Assembly (NCBI GenBank): GCA_039105265.1
Contig: JAPFFF010000005.1
Span: forward strand, 930,001 to 994,000
DNA from: Tritrichomonas musculus
Taxonomy: Eukaryota; Parabasalia; Tritrichomonadida; Tritrichomonadidae
DNA length: 64,000 nt
Direction: 5' to 3'
How positions within the stretch are numbered: position 1 is the first letter of the stretch; each line of letters begins with the position of its first letter. Under the pieces are notes generated by a model. That model saw nothing but the letters and a program-made list of their open reading frames with translations, made no database searches and was not told the origin of the DNA. The position numbers and the translations under genes were made by a program. Shown here one piece after another: positions 1 to 8,543 of the stretch.

Positions 1-1
1 A

Positions 2-3000
2 GAACAATGCGCAAAATGGTTAATGGATTCTGGAAAAAGGGGAGAAGCAGGAATAAGTTATTTAGTCAATGAAGTTAATTCAAGAAATCAAAGTCTTTTT
101 GCTGATAAAAATTTTAATAAAGTTTGGGAAAAATGGGCGAAATTTGCTGCTGATAATCTTGTTGTTCTTGAGCCAAAAGATGTTATGGCAAGAGCTGTTG
201 GAGGTTATCAAGCTTTACAAACTATGCTCAATGCTATCGAAAAGAATTTTTGGGATGAATATTTTAAGTATTATTTCCGAATAGATCTTGCAAAATATTT
301 TAAAAACAAACAAGCATCAAATGGAGAATTGAAGGTTGATCCAGAAGAAATTTATACAGGTTTAACAAACGATATTCAAAAAGCAAAAAGTGTTATTCGA
401 GATTTTCAAAATACTATGACTTCTTTAGACAATGATAGAATAGAAATCAATAAGGAGTTAAGCAAAGAATATGCCGACCAACATCCAGAAGATGATTATT
501 TAGATATTGGAATTGAACTATATGATACCAAACCTTGTGATTGGGAAAGTAGATTTAAGGTCTGGGGAGGAAACATAAATAAAATGAAAGCCGAAGTATT
601 AATTTTGTATTATAATGCTCTATGTGATAAACAAAACAGACTTGGAGAACAAATTGATCCAACACATATGATCATATGTGAATCCATAGCCGACAAACTG
701 GATGAACGAGTAGCGCCGTCATTTACGAAAGCCTCCCAATTATATCGCGATCAACAAAAATCCGGAAAAAACGTTCAAATTCCAAATCCACCCGACGATA
801 TGGCAAAATGCAATGTTGTTCTTAAAAGACATAACGTTCCCATTTGGTATACCTCTAGAACGCACACTCAATTGAAGCAACTTGTTGGCGAATTGAAAAA
901 GTTAGATTATCACCCACAAATGACAATTTTAGCCTCCAGGAAGCGACTTTGTTTATTCAAGCAAGTTTCGCAATCGTCCAATGTTGACATGGCATGTTTA
1001 AGTGCGATGAGTAAGAAAAAGTGTCCTTATTTATTTGAAAAAAAGATCCCCCCTGATTTTCGACCATTTGGGACCCTTGAAAAATTTGACACAGATGATC
1101 TTATTCGGTACTGTGAGCAAAGGATGCTTTGTCCATATCGACTGTCTCGTTATATAATGAAAAGCGCGGACTTAATTCTGTGTCCATACAATTTCATTAT
1201 GAATCCGAAAGTGAAAGGTCAAATGATGCTCACAATTTTGGGCGTTATTTTGGTCGTTGATGAAGCACATAATATTGAGAGTGTTATTAAAGAAAGTACT
1301 TCATTTGACCATGATCGTGGAGGTCTTCAGACAACTGTCGGCATGATAAATAAATATTTAAAAAACCAAGAAAATCCCGATTTTCAAGAGAATCTTTCAA
1401 TCATTCGTGATTTATTCACCGGTTATTTGCGTTACATAAATGACAAGTCTGTTCTGCTACGTGAGAAGAATAAATTTGAGTTCATTGAGTCTAATAATGT
1501 TGACTTTTTCGCTTCAATTGGAATTACTAAATTGACATGGCCACGAATTCGCGTTGCTCTTGATTACACGTTTGTTGTAGGAAATGCAGGAAGACTTCCT
1601 GGTGTCGGCACTCCTCAAAAGATTTCGATGTTTGTGCTTGATTATCTCGAGCAACTTTATGTTGTCATTGCTCTTTGTTTTAAAAATAATTGTCGTTTCA
1701 TGAACGCTTTTAAGTTGATTGTCAACCTCGGAACAGTTCCTGAAGAAGACCATCTTTTGGCAATCAATCTTGATCCCGGCGCTTATTTCTCGACGGTTGC
1801 TGATGAAGTAAATTCTGTGATTTTGTCGTCTGGAACTTTATCACCATTGAATCAAATGGCTTGTGAACTCGGAACTCCTTTTAAAGTTCAATTAACGGCT
1901 TCTCATATTATTTCATCTCGTCAGCTTGAGATCTTCACTGTCGGACAAGGAATGGACAACAAGATAGAACTCCTTGGGACGTATAAAAACATGGAAGCTA
2001 ATCGTGAAAAAATTGAAATTGAGCTTGGTAATATTTTAATAAAGATTTTGCCAGCGATTCCTGGCGGTGTTTTGTTCTTCATGCCTTCTCACAACTCTCT
2101 TTCATCAATGATCAGCACCTGGCAGAAGTACTACATAATTGACAAGATCCGTAATATTAAGCAAATCTTCTTTGAGGAACAAAATATAAACGCAGAAATG
2201 TATTCTGATTATAAGTCTGCTATTGAGAAAGAAGGCGGTGCAATTCTTCTCGGCGTTTGTCGTGGCAGAATGAGTGAAGGAATTGATTTTTACGACGATC
2301 AAGCACGCTCTGTTATTGTGTTTGGCATTCCTTATCCGCCACGGAATGATCGCGATATTCAACTGAAGATGCAATTCAACGATGATCGATTAGAAAGCAT
2401 TAAAAGTAGTTCGAATTCATTGAATCAAAGCTTCTGTGGAATGAGTGGAAATGATTGGTACGACGCTCAAGCTTATCGTGCGCTTTTTCAGGCAACTGGA
2501 AGATGCATTCGACATTCGAAAGATTACGGATCAATCATTCTAATTGATTCAAGATTTGCTAAGAATGTCGGACGTTTTCCTCGCTGGATGCAACAAAGCT
2601 TCATTGAGAGAAATACTGAGAACAACGTCGTCGACATCGACGTGAATCTTCTGCCTGACAAGTTAAGTGAGTTTTACAGTTGTATGTCAATTGAGTTTCC
2701 GCCTCGTTTTGCACTTCGAAAGGGAATTCCGACTTCGATTTGTTGCTCTAAATGCGACTGCTTCATCGTCGATATCGAGTCCCTCGATGAGAATACAATC
2801 GAGTGCCTTCAGGTCACTAATCGTCCAGGCCTCCACGAAATCTGCAACACTAAAATCGAGGACGGCTCGGTCTTCATTCGAAAGGAAAATCAGAAAAAAA
2901 TTTCGGATGAAATTAGTTTCGAAGAAGCCGTTTATTCTACGAAGGACGTGGCTGCGTATCAGCCAATGGTCTGCAGATGCGGAGAGACCCTCGGCGCTGT

Positions 3001-3190
3001 CTTTAAAGTGGGGAAACTCGAGGACATTTCAATGCTTGATGGATTGTTTCTCGCTGCGAATAGAGTTGCCGGAAATCAGGGAAATAATTCATTGCCAATA
3101 ACAACAGTTCTTGATATTAAAAGAAGTTACACTTTTACACCACAAGGAAAAGGCCAACAAGTTCTTTGTCTCACTCCAAACTCAAGTTAA
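2..3190 (+). CDS. FANCJ/BRIP1-like DEAH DNA helicase, 5' end cut by window edge
   Basis: Superfamily 2 iron-sulfur DNA helicase of the XPD/FANCJ/RTEL1/DDX11 group, acting in the nucleus on damaged or structured DNA. The frame is open to the left edge (it reads EQCAKWLMDSGK before the first visible ATG at 23), and the Walker A motif that should lie about ten residues further upstream is missing, so the true start is outside. Visible: motif Ia around VPIWYTSRTHTQL, four cysteines of an Fe-S cluster between about bases 945 and 1130, the DEAH box (VVDEAHNIE) near base 1255, motif III SSGTLSP, motif V GRMSEGIDF and motif VI QATGRCIRH near base 2490. The GRCIRH...DSRF wording is closer to FANCJ than to RTEL1 (GRVIRH) or DDX11 (GRAIRH). 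A long insert sits between the ATPase motif and motif Ia, as in FANCJ and DDX11. A Cys-rich C-terminal segment (CCSKCDC) follows. Family secure; FANCJ versus paralogue moderately sure. Confidence 0.85.
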   Translation, partial: EQCAKWLMDSGKRGEAGISYLVNEVNSRNQSLFADKNFNKVWEKWAKFAADNLVVLEPKDVMARAVGGYQALQTMLNAIEKNFWDEYFKYYFRIDLAKYFKNKQASNGELKVDPEEIYTGLTNDIQKAKSVIRDFQNTMTSLDNDRIEINKELSKEYADQHPEDDYLDIGIELYDTKPCDWESRFKVWGGNINKMKAEVLILYYNALCDKQNRLGEQIDPTHMIICESIADKLDERVAPSFTKASQLYRDQQKSGKNVQIPNPPDDMAKCNVVLKRHNVPIWYTSRTHTQLKQLVGELKKLDYHPQMTILASRKRLCLFKQVSQSSNVDMACLSAMSKKKCPYLFEKKIPPDFRPFGTLEKFDTDDLIRYCEQRMLCPYRLSRYIMKSADLILCPYNFIMNPKVKGQMMLTILGVILVVDEAHNIESVIKESTSFDHDRGGLQTTVGMINKYLKNQENPDFQENLSIIRDLFTGYLRYINDKSVLLREKNKFEFIESNNVDFFASIGITKLTWPRIRVALDYTFVVGNAGRLPGVGTPQKISMFVLDYLEQLYVVIALCFKNNCRFMNAFKLIVNLGTVPEEDHLLAINLDPGAYFSTVADEVNSVILSSGTLSPLNQMACELGTPFKVQLTASHIISSRQLEIFTVGQGMDNKIELLGTYKNMEANREKIEIELGNILIKILPAIPGGVLFFMPSHNSLSSMISTWQKYYIIDKIRNIKQIFFEEQNINAEMYSDYKSAIEKEGGAILLGVCRGRMSEGIDFYDDQARSVIVFGIPYPPRNDRDIQLKMQFNDDRLESIKSSSNSLNQSFCGMSGNDWYDAQAYRALFQATGRCIRHSKDYGSIILIDSRFAKNVGRFPRWMQQSFIERNTENNVVDIDVNLLPDKLSEFYSCMSIEFPPRFALRKGIPTSICCSKCDCFIVDIESLDENTIECLQVTNRPGLHEICNTKIEDGSVFIRKENQKKISDEISFEEAVYSTKDVAAYQPMVCRCGETLGAVFKVGKLEDISMLDGLFLAANRVAGNQGNNSLPITTVLDIKRSYTFTPQGKGQQVLCLTPNSS

Positions 3191-3242
3191 AAAAAAAAAA
3201 AATAATAATTGTTGTAAATATAATATTATTTGTTTTATATAA

Positions 3243-3445
3243 AAAAAAGTTTCAAAATATATGATTATAAAATATGTTTTTATTATTATTATTATTATTA
3301 AAACAAAAAAAAAATACAATGTTTTAATTAAGATCTGTTAATTATAATAAAAAAGTTTCAAAATATATGATTATTTAATTTGTTTTTATTATTATTATTA
3401 AAACAAAAAAATACAATGTTTTAATTAAGATCTGCTAATTATAAT
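3243..3445. repeat. Two-copy direct tandem repeat in convergent spacer
   Basis: The 310-bp gap 3191-3500 between two convergent stop codons holds a direct duplication of about 100 bp: copy 1 about 3243-3348, copy 2 about 3349-3445. Both run from AAAAAAGTTTCAAAATATAT through an ATT microsatellite to AAGATCTGYTAATTATAAT. They differ mainly in the number of ATT units, the length of an A run and one T/C change, so the duplication looks recent. No gene is seen in the gap. Confidence 0.85.
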
Positions 3446-3500
3446 ATAATATTAAATATATTAATATATTGGATGCTTCTATTATAATATTAAGTATTTA

Positions 3501-4814
3501 TCATTTTTTCCTCCTTCGACCTCTTCTTTTAGGTTCTTTTTTCTCTGCTTCTTCATTTTTTGTCTGTGGTTCGGATTCGTTTTCTTTCTCTTTTTCATTT
3601 GGGGATTCTTTTTCAATAATTGGCTTTTCTTCATTTTGCACTTCTGTTTTATCTTCTGTAATGTCTCTATCAATGTATGGCCAAATCGACCACGATTTGA
3701 CATATGAAATTTCACTTGATTTGATTTTGTGGCCAGGTGGAAGATTTGGTTTTGTTGTGGTTCTAGTTTGAGAAACATCATTTAAGCAAGCTTGATAAAC
3801 AATCTCTGTTAATTCGAGATCTTCGAATGCTCCCATTGGCATACGCTTTACTCTATCTTTAGAAAACTCTACATAACTTTTAAATAGCTGCTCACGATGA
3901 TAACTTTTAAAATCATTTGAAACATGTCGAATGTATGATTTATAGAATTGATCATCATGATTAACAGAAACAAATACATCAAGAAGATCTGCGTAAAGTT
4001 CTCTCCTTTCTTTAGGATCTTGTATTTCTTGGACACATATAGGAATCGATAAATAAATTTGCCGCTCTCGAGTTAATATTGAGTTTGAATCATCTCCCCA
4101 AACTTGATATTGCAATGCTGTTCGACGAATATCTTGGTCTGCAAATGATAAAAGGGAGTGAATCCCTTGATTTGTTGAAAGTTGATTTATTGAATTTTTT
4201 AACCATTTTGAAGATTTTATAATGGGAAAAGAATTATAGCAATAATCAACAGATATAATCTTTAACCAGTCATAATTTATTTTTGTTTCTGCTGAGCTGA
4301 GACAAGCATTTTGAGCAGTCATAATTAATGGAACAAGAGATTTTGATATCATATTAATTAACGAACTTGGAGGATTAGCGTGCAAGGAAATTATGGAATC
4401 AACATGTTCGAGTACTACCATTGATATTGCATTATCATAATTTGTATTATTATGATTAAGAAAAATCCCAACTGATCTAGATTTGGTTGCTTCTTGAAAA
4501 GTGAGTACTAATTCTTTAATGTTAGAAATTGATGCACAATCGATTTCAACAATATGGCAAAGCAATTCTGAAGCAACATTATGAATTAAAGTTGATTTTC
4601 CACAGGATGTAGGGCCAAATAAAAGGCATGATGGTTGTGATTGACTCCAATTTTTAATCCATTCTAATAATTGATAGTATTGGTTTGTTTTGTAAAAAGG
4701 AATTAAATTAGATAATAATTGTGATTTTTCGTTAGTAAAAATTTTATCACTTTTGTTACTAGGTTTTGAGGATTTGGAATTGTTTTTATTGGCTTTTAAA
4801 TGACGGGGTTTCAT
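3501..4814 (-). CDS. ATAD5/Elg1-like AAA+ ATPase (RFC large-subunit family)
   Basis: Probable large subunit of an RFC-like complex that handles PCNA on DNA in the nucleus; 437 residues. A basic, Ser/Asn-rich N-terminus is followed by a Walker A motif GPTSCGKST (residues 67-75), a degenerate Walker B (MVVLEHVD, about 132-139) and a sensor-2-like stretch, ADQDIRRTALQYQVW, as in RFC-type clamp loaders. The segment after Walker A (VEIDCAS then a phenylalanine-rich helix) matches ATAD5 wording rather than RFC2-5. The C-terminus is a Lys/Glu tract ending RRGRRRKK, possibly a nuclear localisation signal. It is much shorter than human ATAD5, lacking the long N-terminal region. RAD17 or RFC1 are the alternatives. 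It converges on the FANCJ-like helicase and starts 76 bp from a tRNA. Fold sure; ATAD5 assignment moderate. Confidence 0.65.
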   Translation of the reverse strand: MKPRHLKANKNNSKSSKPSNKSDKIFTNEKSQLLSNLIPFYKTNQYYQLLEWIKNWSQSQPSCLLFGPTSCGKSTLIHNVASELLCHIVEIDCASISNIKELVLTFQEATKSRSVGIFLNHNNTNYDNAISMVVLEHVDSIISLHANPPSSLINMISKSLVPLIMTAQNACLSSAETKINYDWLKIISVDYCYNSFPIIKSSKWLKNSINQLSTNQGIHSLLSFADQDIRRTALQYQVWGDDSNSILTRERQIYLSIPICVQEIQDPKERRELYADLLDVFVSVNHDDQFYKSYIRHVSNDFKSYHREQLFKSYVEFSKDRVKRMPMGAFEDLELTEIVYQACLNDVSQTRTTTKPNLPPGHKIKSSEISYVKSWSIWPYIDRDITEDKTEVQNEEKPIIEKESPNEKEKENESEPQTKNEEAEKKEPKRRGRRRKK

Positions 4815-4881
4815 ATAAAATTAGCAAAAAAAAGAAGATTTAAAATAATATAAAAGGAGCGCTTAAAAAAAAATATTTATT

Positions 4882-4888
4882 AAAAAAA
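4882..4888 (-). terminator. Pol III oligo-T terminator of the tRNA
   Basis: Seven A residues on the plus strand, i.e. TTTTTTT on the tRNA strand, two bases after the acceptor stem. This is the normal RNA polymerase III stop. Confidence 0.75.
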
Positions 4889-4890
4889 TC

Positions 4891-4962
4891 GCGCCAATCA
4901 GGACTCGAACCTGAAATCTCCTGCTCCGAAGGCAGGCGCCTTATCCATTGGGCCATTGGCGC
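4891..4962 (-). tRNA. tRNA-Arg, anticodon UCG
   Basis: The minus strand folds into a 72-nt cloverleaf: acceptor stem GCGCCAA/TTGGCGC, anticodon stem CCTGC/GCAGG with loop CTTCGGA giving anticodon TCG (reads CGA, Arg), and T-arm CAGG-TTCGAGT-CCTG with a normal box B. The D-stem is weak (three good pairs). No intron and no encoded CCA are present. It sits between the ATAD5-like gene and the CLLL-tailed gene. Confidence 0.93.
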
Positions 4963-5058
4963 TGTTATTTATTTGAGATCAATTATATTATTTATATTTT
5001 CTGATCTAAACCTTAATGTAATACGTTTATTTTAATTAGTTCGTTTTTTAATAAAGTA

Positions 5059-5742
5059 ATGAGCTCTGAGCCTGCCAGTACTTCTCTTGAAGATAAGGAC
5101 TCAGACTATTCAGTTCATCCAAATCAATCTGAATCAAGTTCAGCAGGCGATGCACCTCCAAAATCTCCAATATCTAGTTCATCAAATATTTCTATTTCAG
5201 AAGATGCTTCTTCTGATCACCAAATGAATTCATCTGAAGATTCGCCAAAGAGGTCATCTAGGCATTCAAGATCATCCAAAAAAAAAGTAAAAAATACAAA
5301 CTCAGAAGAACCACATAAAAAGAAAAAGAAAAGAAGACAACATAATTCAGATAATGATAAATCCGAATCGTCTGATCGCCAATCTAAGCATCGAGATAGT
5401 TCGCAGTCAAATCCACCATCAAATGATAAATCTGAATACGATTCACCGGCCTATTCATCAAAATCAAATTCTAATTCTCCTCATGATGATCAAAGATCTA
5501 CTGATGATGATGGTGCATCACTTGCATCTCTAGCTAAATCTAAAACAGGGCGTTTAAAAATTCAACGCCCAAAGAAAAAGAAGCACTACCAATACGACAT
5601 GGTAGATGAAATTGAAAAATATGAATCTACAGATGCTGAACCAGATAATCTTGAGAGGGCTGTAAATACACGATCTCAACTAGAAAAAGAGGTTGGCTTG
5701 GCCTTACCTCCAGAAAAATCCAAATGTTGTCTTTTATTATGA
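5059..5742 (+). CDS. Ser-rich disordered protein with C-terminal CLLL prenylation signal
   Basis: A 227-residue protein that I cannot place in a family. The first three quarters are Ser/Asp/Lys-rich and look disordered, with a basic KKKKKRR patch and an RLKIQRPKKKKH patch around residues 170-180. The end reads SKCCLLL: CLLL is a CaaX box whose final Leu favours geranylgeranylation, with a second Cys beside it that could be palmitoylated. No GTPase or G-gamma motif is present, so this looks like a stand-alone lipid-anchored, polybasic membrane protein. The ATG at 5059 is the first in frame. The stop TGA directly follows the CaaX codons, confirming that the signal is truly terminal. Lipidation is inferred from the motif. 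Confidence 0.75.
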   Translation: MSSEPASTSLEDKDSDYSVHPNQSESSSAGDAPPKSPISSSSNISISEDASSDHQMNSSEDSPKRSSRHSRSSKKKVKNTNSEEPHKKKKKRRQHNSDNDKSESSDRQSKHRDSSQSNPPSNDKSEYDSPAYSSKSNSNSPHDDQRSTDDDGASLASLAKSKTGRLKIQRPKKKKHYQYDMVDEIEKYESTDAEPDNLERAVNTRSQLEKEVGLALPPEKSKCCLLL

Positions 5743-5939
5743 CTTTTTTTTATTTTTATTTTTTTTGTACTTTTAAATCAAAATTGTTTTATCATGATAA
5801 ATTGATATAAAAAACTGCTTTGTATTTTTTTTTTATTAAATTATAATGGTTAAAAATAAAATCACTTTGTTTTACATATATTATTACATCTGAGTAAATT
5901 AGCTGTATAAATATAACTGCCAATAATCATTATACATTT

Positions 5940-6203
5940 TCAAGGATTTTCATCTTCCTCTTCATTCAATAATCCTTTAATATCTTCATCGTTTAAAGAA
6001 GAATCTGTAGCGTTGCCATCTTCATCAGCAATAGCAGCAAAGTTAATTTCTTTTAATAGAGGAGCAGGGGGAGCAACAAAATCCGCTTGATTTATTGCTT
6101 CTGTAATTGCATTTTGATTACTATTGATTAAAGAAGATTCATCACCATTTTGTCCTGACTTGACTGTATCGTTAGAGTTAGAGACGGAACAGCATAGACC
6201 CAT
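5940..6203 (-). CDS. Small acidic protein with N-terminal myristoylation/palmitoylation signal
   Basis: An 87-residue protein of unknown family. The first ATG in frame is at 6203 (two codons upstream are non-ATG), giving MGLCCSVS: Gly2 with Ser6 is a good N-myristoylation signal, and Cys4-Cys5 are placed for palmitoylation. The rest is Asn/Asp/Glu-rich, apparently disordered, with a short hydrophobic stretch (FVAPPAPLLKEINFAAI) and an acidic tail ending EEEDENP. It is built like small dual-acylated adaptors such as LAMTOR1 or KChIP-type anchors, but no homology is claimed. It converges on the CLLL-tailed gene, 197 bp away. The 292-bp spacer to RAD1's stop is A/T-rich with nothing recognised. 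Confidence 0.7.
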   Translation of the reverse strand: MGLCCSVSNSNDTVKSGQNGDESSLINSNQNAITEAINQADFVAPPAPLLKEINFAAIADEDGNATDSSLNDEDIKGLLNEEEDENP

Positions 6204-6495
6204 TATCAAATATACTCGAAATTTTCAATATTGACGTTAATATTTGAAAAGAAATTTTTTTTACATATTTCCGACAAGAATTTAAGATTTATTGCTTGAA
6301 TTGCAATTCATATTGCAATATGAATCTATGTTAAATGAAATATGAATAATAACAGTTTAATATTGAAAGGACAGATAATATCCAACATGAATTCAAAAAT
6401 GGTATTAAAATTGATTGGGCTTTATTAAAAAAATTATTGTAATCATTACATTTATTATCTTTAAAAAAAAAAAAACATAAAAAAAAGAATGGATA

Positions 6496-7344
6496 TTAAT
6501 TAAAAGGACTTTCTTCCAACGGCTGCAAAATAAATTCAACAACAGTTTCAACACCACCATCTCCTTTAACACCTTGTTGAACCGTCAGAACGCCATTTTC
6601 TTTAAAGATAAACTTGGATTCACTGGATATAGCCATTGCTTTTAAAACTGGGGTTAAAGATGAAACTGGAAAGTTTGTTGTCATTCGTTCTTCGATATCA
6701 ATCTGTACTTTTTGAATCATGTTCGTCAAAGACATGATTGATGTTTCGACACCAAAAGCTCCTTCAGCACGAACCTCAAATCTTTTTTGGATTGGATCTA
6801 TAGTCATCGCAACACCAACTGATTTATTTTTGGAATCATTTGGAAATCGAAACATTTCCCTAACAATAAATGAGCCAACAATGAATTGAGCAGCATCTCT
6901 TAAATCTGTTAGTGTGTAAGCTTTAGATAATTCTGTTTGATCTGGAGAACAGTGAAGCGTCCTCAGAGTACATTCGGTGATTGATGTGCCGTCTTCGATA
7001 CTGATTCGTAAATCTGAAGTAGCATCTTTCATAATATATATTTTTAAATGGGAAGCTGTTTCGGCAAATACATTGAGACTGTCAACAAGAGAAGTTAAAT
7101 TAACTCGAAAAACAAAAGAATCTTCAGATTCATTTTTGTTAAAGTAAAAGCGAGAAAAAAGAGGATTTTTAAGATAAACGTTGGCTTGTAGAACGCTAAC
7201 GTCTTCTGTGAGAAATAATATTCCTGTTGAAGAAACGCTTACTGAGCAAGGTTGAGGATCGGAATTTTTCCACTTTATTGCAAGTAAAGCTTGAATAACT
7301 GGTTTTGGGCTGTCTGTTTCACATGAAAAGATATACTCATTCAT
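6496..7344 (-). CDS. RAD1: RAD1, checkpoint sliding-clamp subunit (9-1-1 complex)
   Basis: A 282-residue PCNA-like clamp subunit, the same length as human RAD1. It would pair with RAD9 and HUS1 in the ring loaded at damaged DNA by RAD17-RFC. Recognisable RAD1 wording: VQANVYLKNPLFSRF early on (human has VQANAFIQAGIFQEF), FRVNLTSLVDSLNVF (human FRINLTVLLDCLSIF), and a C-terminal VEFILQPLEE segment matching the RAD1 end. Two repeated clamp half-domains fit the length. The start is ATG at 7344, with an initiator-like TCACTATTC about 35 bases upstream. Its neighbours include two other replication/repair ATPases. Confidence 0.88.
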   Translation of the reverse strand: MNEYIFSCETDSPKPVIQALLAIKWKNSDPQPCSVSVSSTGILFLTEDVSVLQANVYLKNPLFSRFYFNKNESEDSFVFRVNLTSLVDSLNVFAETASHLKIYIMKDATSDLRISIEDGTSITECTLRTLHCSPDQTELSKAYTLTDLRDAAQFIVGSFIVREMFRFPNDSKNKSVGVAMTIDPIQKRFEVRAEGAFGVETSIMSLTNMIQKVQIDIEERMTTNFPVSSLTPVLKAMAISSESKFIFKENGVLTVQQGVKGDGGVETVVEFILQPLEESPFN

Positions 7345-7591
7345 GAATTAATTTAAAAAATGATGTTGAATAGTGATGCAAAATAAACCATTTAAAAATT
7401 CTATTTTGAATAACAAATGAACTTCACTTTAAAAATACACAAATTTACTAAGTTTTTTGAATAAAAAATTTAGAATTTGTTTAAAAAAGATCAAGGAAAA
7501 AAAATATGAATAGGAATTTGAAAATATTTAATTCTAGATAATAAATAAATCATATTGGAAACTGAAATGTAATCACATAAAAGAAGATTTT

Positions 7592-8095
7592 TTAACTTTC
7601 TTCATTGTCAGTAGCTGTGTAACTTGAATAAGAATAATTATTTGAATAAGTATAAGAATTTTCTTTGTCATCATTAGTATGAGTATTAGTATGAGTATTA
7701 GTAGTAGTAGTAGTTGTTGTAGCATTCTTATTTTGTTCATCAGCGTTGACTTGTGATTTTTTATTTGATTGTTTAAGAACTAAGTATTTAACATTTTCTG
7801 AAATTTCTTCAAGAGAAGAGAAGTCTTTTCCATCATCAATATCTTCTTCATTTTTCTCTTCCTCTTCTTCTTTAGGCTTCACATCTCTTTCTACAGGATT
7901 CTCTTCTTCTTTAGGTTTTTCTTCTTCATCTTTCTTTTCGGGATTTTCTAAATCAGGTTCAGGTTTTTCTTTTGTTTCTTTCTTTTTTTTTTTTTTTTCG
8001 GAATCTGATTTGTCAACTTCTCCGCAAAGAGCAATAGCCAGTACGATTACAATAAGAAAGATAGGAATTCCTCCCAAGAATAATTCAGTTATCAT
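7592..8095 (-). CDS. Small single-pass membrane protein with charged K/E-rich tail
   Basis: 167 residues from the ATG at 8095. The N-terminus (TELFLGGIPIFLIVIVLAIALCG) is one strong hydrophobic helix, acting as signal anchor. It is followed by a Lys run coded by a T-run near 7985-8000 and a long Glu/Lys/Pro tract, then a Thr/Asn/His repeat (NTHTNTHTN) and a Tyr/Ser-rich end. A start at 8218 would add 41 residues of Phe/Lys-rich, non-conserved-looking sequence; I prefer 8095 because it puts the hydrophobic helix at the N-terminus, but the sequence does not settle it. No family recognised. Confidence 0.6.
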   Translation of the reverse strand: MITELFLGGIPIFLIVIVLAIALCGEVDKSDSEKKKKKKETKEKPEPDLENPEKKDEEEKPKEEENPVERDVKPKEEEEEKNEEDIDDGKDFSSLEEISENVKYLVLKQSNKKSQVNADEQNKNATTTTTTTNTHTNTHTNDDKENSYTYSNNYSYSSYTATDNEES

Positions 8096-8543
8096 TTGGA
8101 TGCTAATGGAGTTTTTGAATATCCTTTGAAATTTAAGAAACAGATATATGAAATTAAAAAACCTCAAAAACCATTTTTGATACAAAGTATCTAAGCTTTT
8201 TTTATATGAGATATTCATAACTTCACGCTCATTTCTTGAAATAATAGTTTTTTGCCCCCGTTTATATTTGTATTAATACATATATATGATTTATTTCTTG
8301 TTTTTTTTTAAAGATTTCACTATTCAAATCTATAAACTTTTTGATAAAATTGATGCTCGTTTTTTAACTTTTTAAAAAGAGAAATAAAATATGTAATATA
8401 TCTACAATAATTTATCGGATAATATTTAACATTTTGATATATATAAAATAAAATAAAGTAAAATAATCTATTTTTATAATATTATTTAAATGTGGAAAAA
8501 ATATCTTTAGATATTATAATTTTTTTTTTTAATACAAATTACG
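8096..8543. other. Divergent spacer
   Basis: A/T-rich spacer between two divergent genes. It contains an ACTTTTTGA-type motif near 8338 (reverse of TCAAAAAGT) and a T-run just before the galactosidase start. No gene seen; part of 8096-8218 could be coding if the neighbour starts at 8218. Confidence 0.6.

Noticed and set aside
3469-3781. Overlapping Ser/Phe-rich and Lys-rich frames on both strands
   Set aside because: Shadows of the Lys/Glu-rich C-terminus of the ATAD5-like gene.
7746-8129. Plus-strand 127-codon Ser/Phe-rich frame
   Set aside because: Antisense of the Lys/Glu tract of the small membrane protein; composition is explained by that.
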